Positions 4,441-6,676 of a stretch of DNA of 6,676 bases are shown here, one piece after another. The position numbers and the translations under genes are program-made. Under the pieces are notes generated by a model that did no database searches, was not told the DNA's origin, and was given only the letters and a program-made list of their open reading frames with translations. Source of the DNA: AC-50 sp035640455 (GTDB lineage: Bacteria; Actinomycetota; Thermoleophilia; Gaiellales; Gaiellaceae); contig DASQWB010000072.1 of the NCBI GenBank assembly GCA_035640455.1, positions 1 through 6,676 on the forward strand, written 5' to 3'. Position 1 is the stretch's first letter. Each line of letters begins with the position of its first letter.

Positions 4441-5436
4441 ATGGACCGCGTCCGCTTCGCCCCCAGCCCGACCGGATCGCTGCACGTCGGCAATGCGCTG
4501 AGCGCGGTCGCGAACCGGCGGCTCGGCGACTGGATGCTCCTCCGCATCGACGACACCGATCCGGCGCGCAACCTCCCCGGCGGCGAGGAGGCGATCCTGC
4601 GCGACCTCGAGTGGCTCGGGATCGGGTGGGACGAGGGGCCGGTGCGCCAGAGCGAGCGGCAGGAACGCTATCGCGAGGCGGCGGCGCCGCTCGGCGCGCG
4701 GTTCGAGGGGACGACGCTGCTCCGCGAGGACGGGACGGCGACGTACCAGCTCGCGAACGTCGCCGACGACGTCGACTTCGGCATCACACACGTCGTACGC
4801 GGCAACGACCATCGGCCGAACGAGGCACTCCAGCGGCGGCTCTTCGAAGCGCTGGGAGCGAGGCCGCCGGAATTCGTCCACCACGGGCTCATCCTCGGCG
4901 CCGACGGCAAGAAGCTCGCGAAGCGCCAGCCCGGGGCGACGGTGGCGTCGCTCCGCGAGGCCGGCATCCCCGCCGAGGCGGTGCGCGCCTACCTTGAGGA
5001 GCTCGGGCTGCCGCGGCACGACGTCCACTACGACCTCCCGCGCATCCGGCGGCTGTCGGTGCAGGCCCTCGAGGCCATGTCCGACGACGAGCTGGCCGCG
5101 CGCGTCGGCGTGGCACCGTCGGCGGCGCCGGTGATGCGAGGCGCCCGCGACCTCGTCGAGGCGCGCGCGTTTGCCGACCTCGTCCTCGCCGAGCCCGAGC
5201 CGAGCGCCGTCGCAGCGCCCGAGACGCTCCTGCGCTTCCGGGAGCTCGCCGAGAACGGGCTCGACGCCAAGGGCATCGTGCGCGAGCTGAAGGCGGTCGG
5301 CGGCGACCTTCGCTCGCTCCGGCTCGCGCTGACCGGCCGGGAGCGAGGGCCCGAGCTCTGGGCGGTGATCGCGGCGCTCCCGCGTGAGGAGGCGCTGCGG
5401 CGGGCCGAGCGCGCGCTCGAGGCTGCACGGGACTAG
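4441..5436 (+). CDS. gltX: Compact glutamyl-tRNA synthetase
   Basis: GluRS charges tRNA-Glu with glutamate using ATP. The product is a class Ib synthetase: R-F-A-P-S-P-T-G-S-L-H-V-G-N (5-18) carries the HIGH motif as H-V-G-N, with R5 and S9 matching glutamate-binding residues; R-I-D-D-T-D (35-40) has Asp where RIEDTD is usual; T-Y-Q-L-A-N (101-106) and H-V-V-R-G-N-D-H (117-124) follow; G-K-K-L-A-K-R (156-162) is the KMSKS motif. It has 331 residues against about 470-490. Between R-Q-S-E-R-Q-E-R-Y (69-77) and E-D-G-T-A-T-Y only about 20 residues remain of the connective peptide, so the zinc-binding Cys region is absent. The C-terminal part is shortened but keeps the ending L-R-L-A-L-T-G-R-E-R-G-P-E-L typical of GluRS. 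GluQRS also lacks the anticodon domain, but this C terminus argues for GluRS. No upstream start exists nearby, so ATG 4441 is secure. The stop shares CTAG with the next gene. Confidence 0.85.
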   Translation: MDRVRFAPSPTGSLHVGNALSAVANRRLGDWMLLRIDDTDPARNLPGGEEAILRDLEWLGIGWDEGPVRQSERQERYREAAAPLGARFEGTTLLREDGTATYQLANVADDVDFGITHVVRGNDHRPNEALQRRLFEALGARPPEFVHHGLILGADGKKLAKRQPGATVASLREAGIPAEAVRAYLEELGLPRHDVHYDLPRIRRLSVQALEAMSDDELAARVGVAPSAAPVMRGARDLVEARAFADLVLAEPEPSAVAAPETLLRFRELAENGLDAKGIVRELKAVGGDLRSLRLALTGRERGPELWAVIAALPREEALRRAERALEAARD

Positions 5437-6002
5437 CGCTTCCCCTTCGGCTTCTTCTGGCCGGGAGGGCCGGAGTGTGAGTGGTTGCGATCGCCGCGGC
5501 CCCAGCCAGGCTTCGTCGGTGTCCCTTCCGGCGGGTTCTGCTGAGTCGTCGTCTGTGCTCGCGGCGGCGCGGCCGGCGGCGGAGCAGGAGGTGGAGGCGG
5601 CGGAGCGGGAAGCGGAGGGGGCGGTTGCGATGAAGACCGGGCAGCGGGTTGCGGCGGAGGCGGCGACGAGTTCCGCGGAGCGGCCGGAGGCGTCGCCGCC
5701 GCCGGGCCCTGCCACGGCCAGCTCCGCGCGGCGTTCGTTCGTGTCCGGCCGACGTGCCGCGCGCGGACGCGCGCCTTGCTTCGGGATCGCGCCTTGCGCT
5801 CGTGCCGCGCCAGGCGCAGCTCCGCAACGGGCAAGACGGCGACGGCACGGCGCTCCGCGGCCAGGAGCTCGAGCCCGTGTGGCGTGATAGGGGCGACGCT
5901 TCCGAGGGCCCGCACCCACAGGTAGATGGCCAGGATCGCGCCGGCGGCGATCGCGACCACGAGGAGCGAGATCGGCACCCGGAACCGCACCGGCTGCATC
6001 AT
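5433..6002 (-). CDS. Single-pass membrane protein with proline-rich basic tail, function unknown
   Basis: The 189-residue product has a short N terminus and a clear transmembrane segment (about residues 10-31, I-S-L-L-V-V-A-I-A-A-G through I-Y-L-W-V). A region of about 30 residues with no recognised family follows, then an Arg/Lys-rich stretch (68-90) and a Pro-rich part (about 100-150) with runs of four and six prolines, ending in a Gly/Lys-rich tail. Topology cannot be fixed by eye; the Arg/Lys-rich part after the segment could favour an inside C terminus. Two adjacent ATGs (6002 and 5999) follow GGAG at 6005-6008, which is two and five bases away, so the second ATG may be the real start. 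It lies 29 bp after the GGDEF gene, probably co-transcribed. The long polyproline runs would need EF-P for smooth translation. The TM segment supports reality; no function is assigned. Confidence 0.68.
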   Translation of the reverse strand: MMQPVRFRVPISLLVVAIAAGAILAIYLWVRALGSVAPITPHGLELLAAERRAVAVLPVAELRLARHERKARSRSKARVRARHVGRTRTNAARSWPWQGPAAATPPAAPRNSSPPPPQPAARSSSQPPPPLPAPPPPPPAPPPAAPPRAQTTTQQNPPEGTPTKPGWGRGDRNHSHSGPPGQKKPKGKR

Positions 6003-6031
6003 TGCTCCGGGCGGGCCCAGCGGGTGGACGA

Positions 6032-6676
6032 TCAGCGCGTTGCGGGAGCGAGCGCAACACGGTTCTTGCCGTCGGCCTTGGCTCGGTAGAGAGCGGCGTC
6101 GGCAGTGGTCAGCAGCTCGTCGCTCGTGCGCGCCTCGGGGTAGACGGCGACGCCGAAGCTCGCGGTCAAGCTGAGGGAGGCGCCGCTCGGCCCCTCGATC
6201 TCGAGCCTCTCGAGTCCGGCGCGAAGCCGCTCGGCGACGCCTGCTGCGCCGGCTTCGTCGGTCTCGGGCAGAAGCACGGCGAACTCCTCGCCGCCGAGCC
6301 GCGCCGCCAGGTCGACGTCGCGCAGGCCGGCGCGGAAGACGCCGGAGAGCGCGCGCAGGGCCTCGTCGCCGGTGTGATGGCCGAAGCGGTCGTTCACGAG
6401 CTTGAAGTCGTCGAGGTCGGCGAGGAGGAGCGCGAGCGGGCTCTCGAAGCGCTCCGCGCGCTTCAGCTCGAGCGTCAGCACCTCCATGAACCGGCGGCGG
6501 TTCGCGAGGCCGGTGAGCTCGTCGGTGACCGCCTGGGCCTTGACCAGACCGTGGAGCCGGGCGTTCTCGAGAGCGATCGAGGCCTGCGTCGCGAGCCAGC
6601 GTGCGAGCTCGCGCGACTCGTCGCTGAACCCGTCGGTCGGCGGGTAGAGGTAGAGGCGGCTCTCGGCGCCGTTCCC
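6032..6676 (-). CDS. GAF-GGDEF diguanylate cyclase, C-terminal part (5' end outside window)
   Basis: Diguanylate cyclases make the second messenger c-di-GMP from two GTP. About 214 residues are visible, with the frame open to the window edge. Residues 1-46 look like the end of a GAF sensory domain (R-L-Y-L-Y-P-P, then L-A-T-Q-A-S-I-A-L-E-N-A-R-L, the typical last GAF helix). The GGDEF domain begins with D-E-L-T-G-L-A-N-R-R-R-F. Visible are the metal-binding L-A-D-L-D-D-F-K-L-V-N-D, the GTP-binding F-G-H-H-T-G-D-E-A-L, and the signature G-G-E-E-F (128-132). The inhibitory I-site R-x-x-D is R-D-V-D, five residues before G-G-E-E-F, so product feedback inhibition is expected. The C-terminal A-D-A-A-L-Y-R-A-K-A-D-G-K-N-R-V motif is intact, so the enzyme is probably active. 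No EAL domain follows. The proline-rich membrane protein lies downstream. Confidence 0.95.
   Translation of the reverse strand, partial: GNGAESRLYLYPPTDGFSDESRELARWLATQASIALENARLHGLVKAQAVTDELTGLANRRRFMEVLTLELKRAERFESPLALLLADLDDFKLVNDRFGHHTGDEALRALSGVFRAGLRDVDLAARLGGEEFAVLLPETDEAGAAGVAERLRAGLERLEIEGPSGASLSLTASFGVAVYPEARTSDELLTTADAALYRAKADGKNRVALAPATR

Noticed and set aside
5550..5700. GC-rich repeat-like tract in the proline-rich gene as a tandem DNA repeat
   Set aside because: It is explained by runs of proline codons with no fixed repeat unit.
4213..6060. 615-codon minus-strand open frame across gltX and the proline-rich gene
   Set aside because: It is antisense to a clear tRNA synthetase and the translation is Arg/Ala-rich without motifs, as expected for a shadow frame.

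Overview
The window is a gene-dense, very GC-rich bacterial chromosome segment with GTG starts and overlapping genes. The order carD-ispD-(HAD)-ispF points to Actinomycetota, where carD-ispD-ispF adjacency is well known. The overall flavour (compact genes, small mutY) suggests a deep-branching lineage such as Thermoleophilia. The class is inference; the phylum is reasonably supported. No mobile element, CRISPR array, tRNA or rRNA was found, and no stretch over 300 bases lacks a gene.

Layout. Plus strand, 2-2086: the end of carD (RNA polymerase-binding regulator), then ispD, a HAD-family hydrolase and ispF. The last three overlap at start/stop codons and form one MEP-pathway (isoprenoid) unit. 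Minus strand, 3566-2066: mutY (A/G mismatch glycosylase), a small cysteine-free CMD-like helical protein, and an AhpD-like peroxidase, also joined by overlapping starts and stops. Plus strand, 3612-4100: a NERD-domain nuclease-like protein. Minus strand, 4417-4097: a small secreted four-cysteine protein. Plus strand, 4441-5436: an unusually compact glutamyl-tRNA synthetase. Minus strand, 6676-5433: the end of a GAF-GGDEF diguanylate cyclase followed by a single-pass membrane protein with a proline-rich tail.

Main discovery. The AhpD-like gene has an in-frame TGA (2410-2408) exactly where the second catalytic cysteine of the CxxC motif belongs. The frame continues through it into the rest of the family domain, including the catalytic histidine four residues later. 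The mRNA just downstream can fold into a hairpin whose apical loop carries GGU(C) about 21-24 nt from the U of UGA, much like the E. coli fdhF SECIS. The best reading is a selenoprotein with a C-P-F-U redox motif that a standard gene caller would split or call a pseudogene. Its operon mates (mutY and a CMD-like companion) fit an oxidative-damage defence unit.

Other notable points: a glutamyl-tRNA synthetase lacking roughly 85 residues of the connective-peptide/zinc region, a HAD enzyme with atypical catalytic motifs inside the isoprenoid operon, a MutY without a full 8-oxoguanine-recognition domain, and three convergent gene pairs that all overlap at their stop codons.
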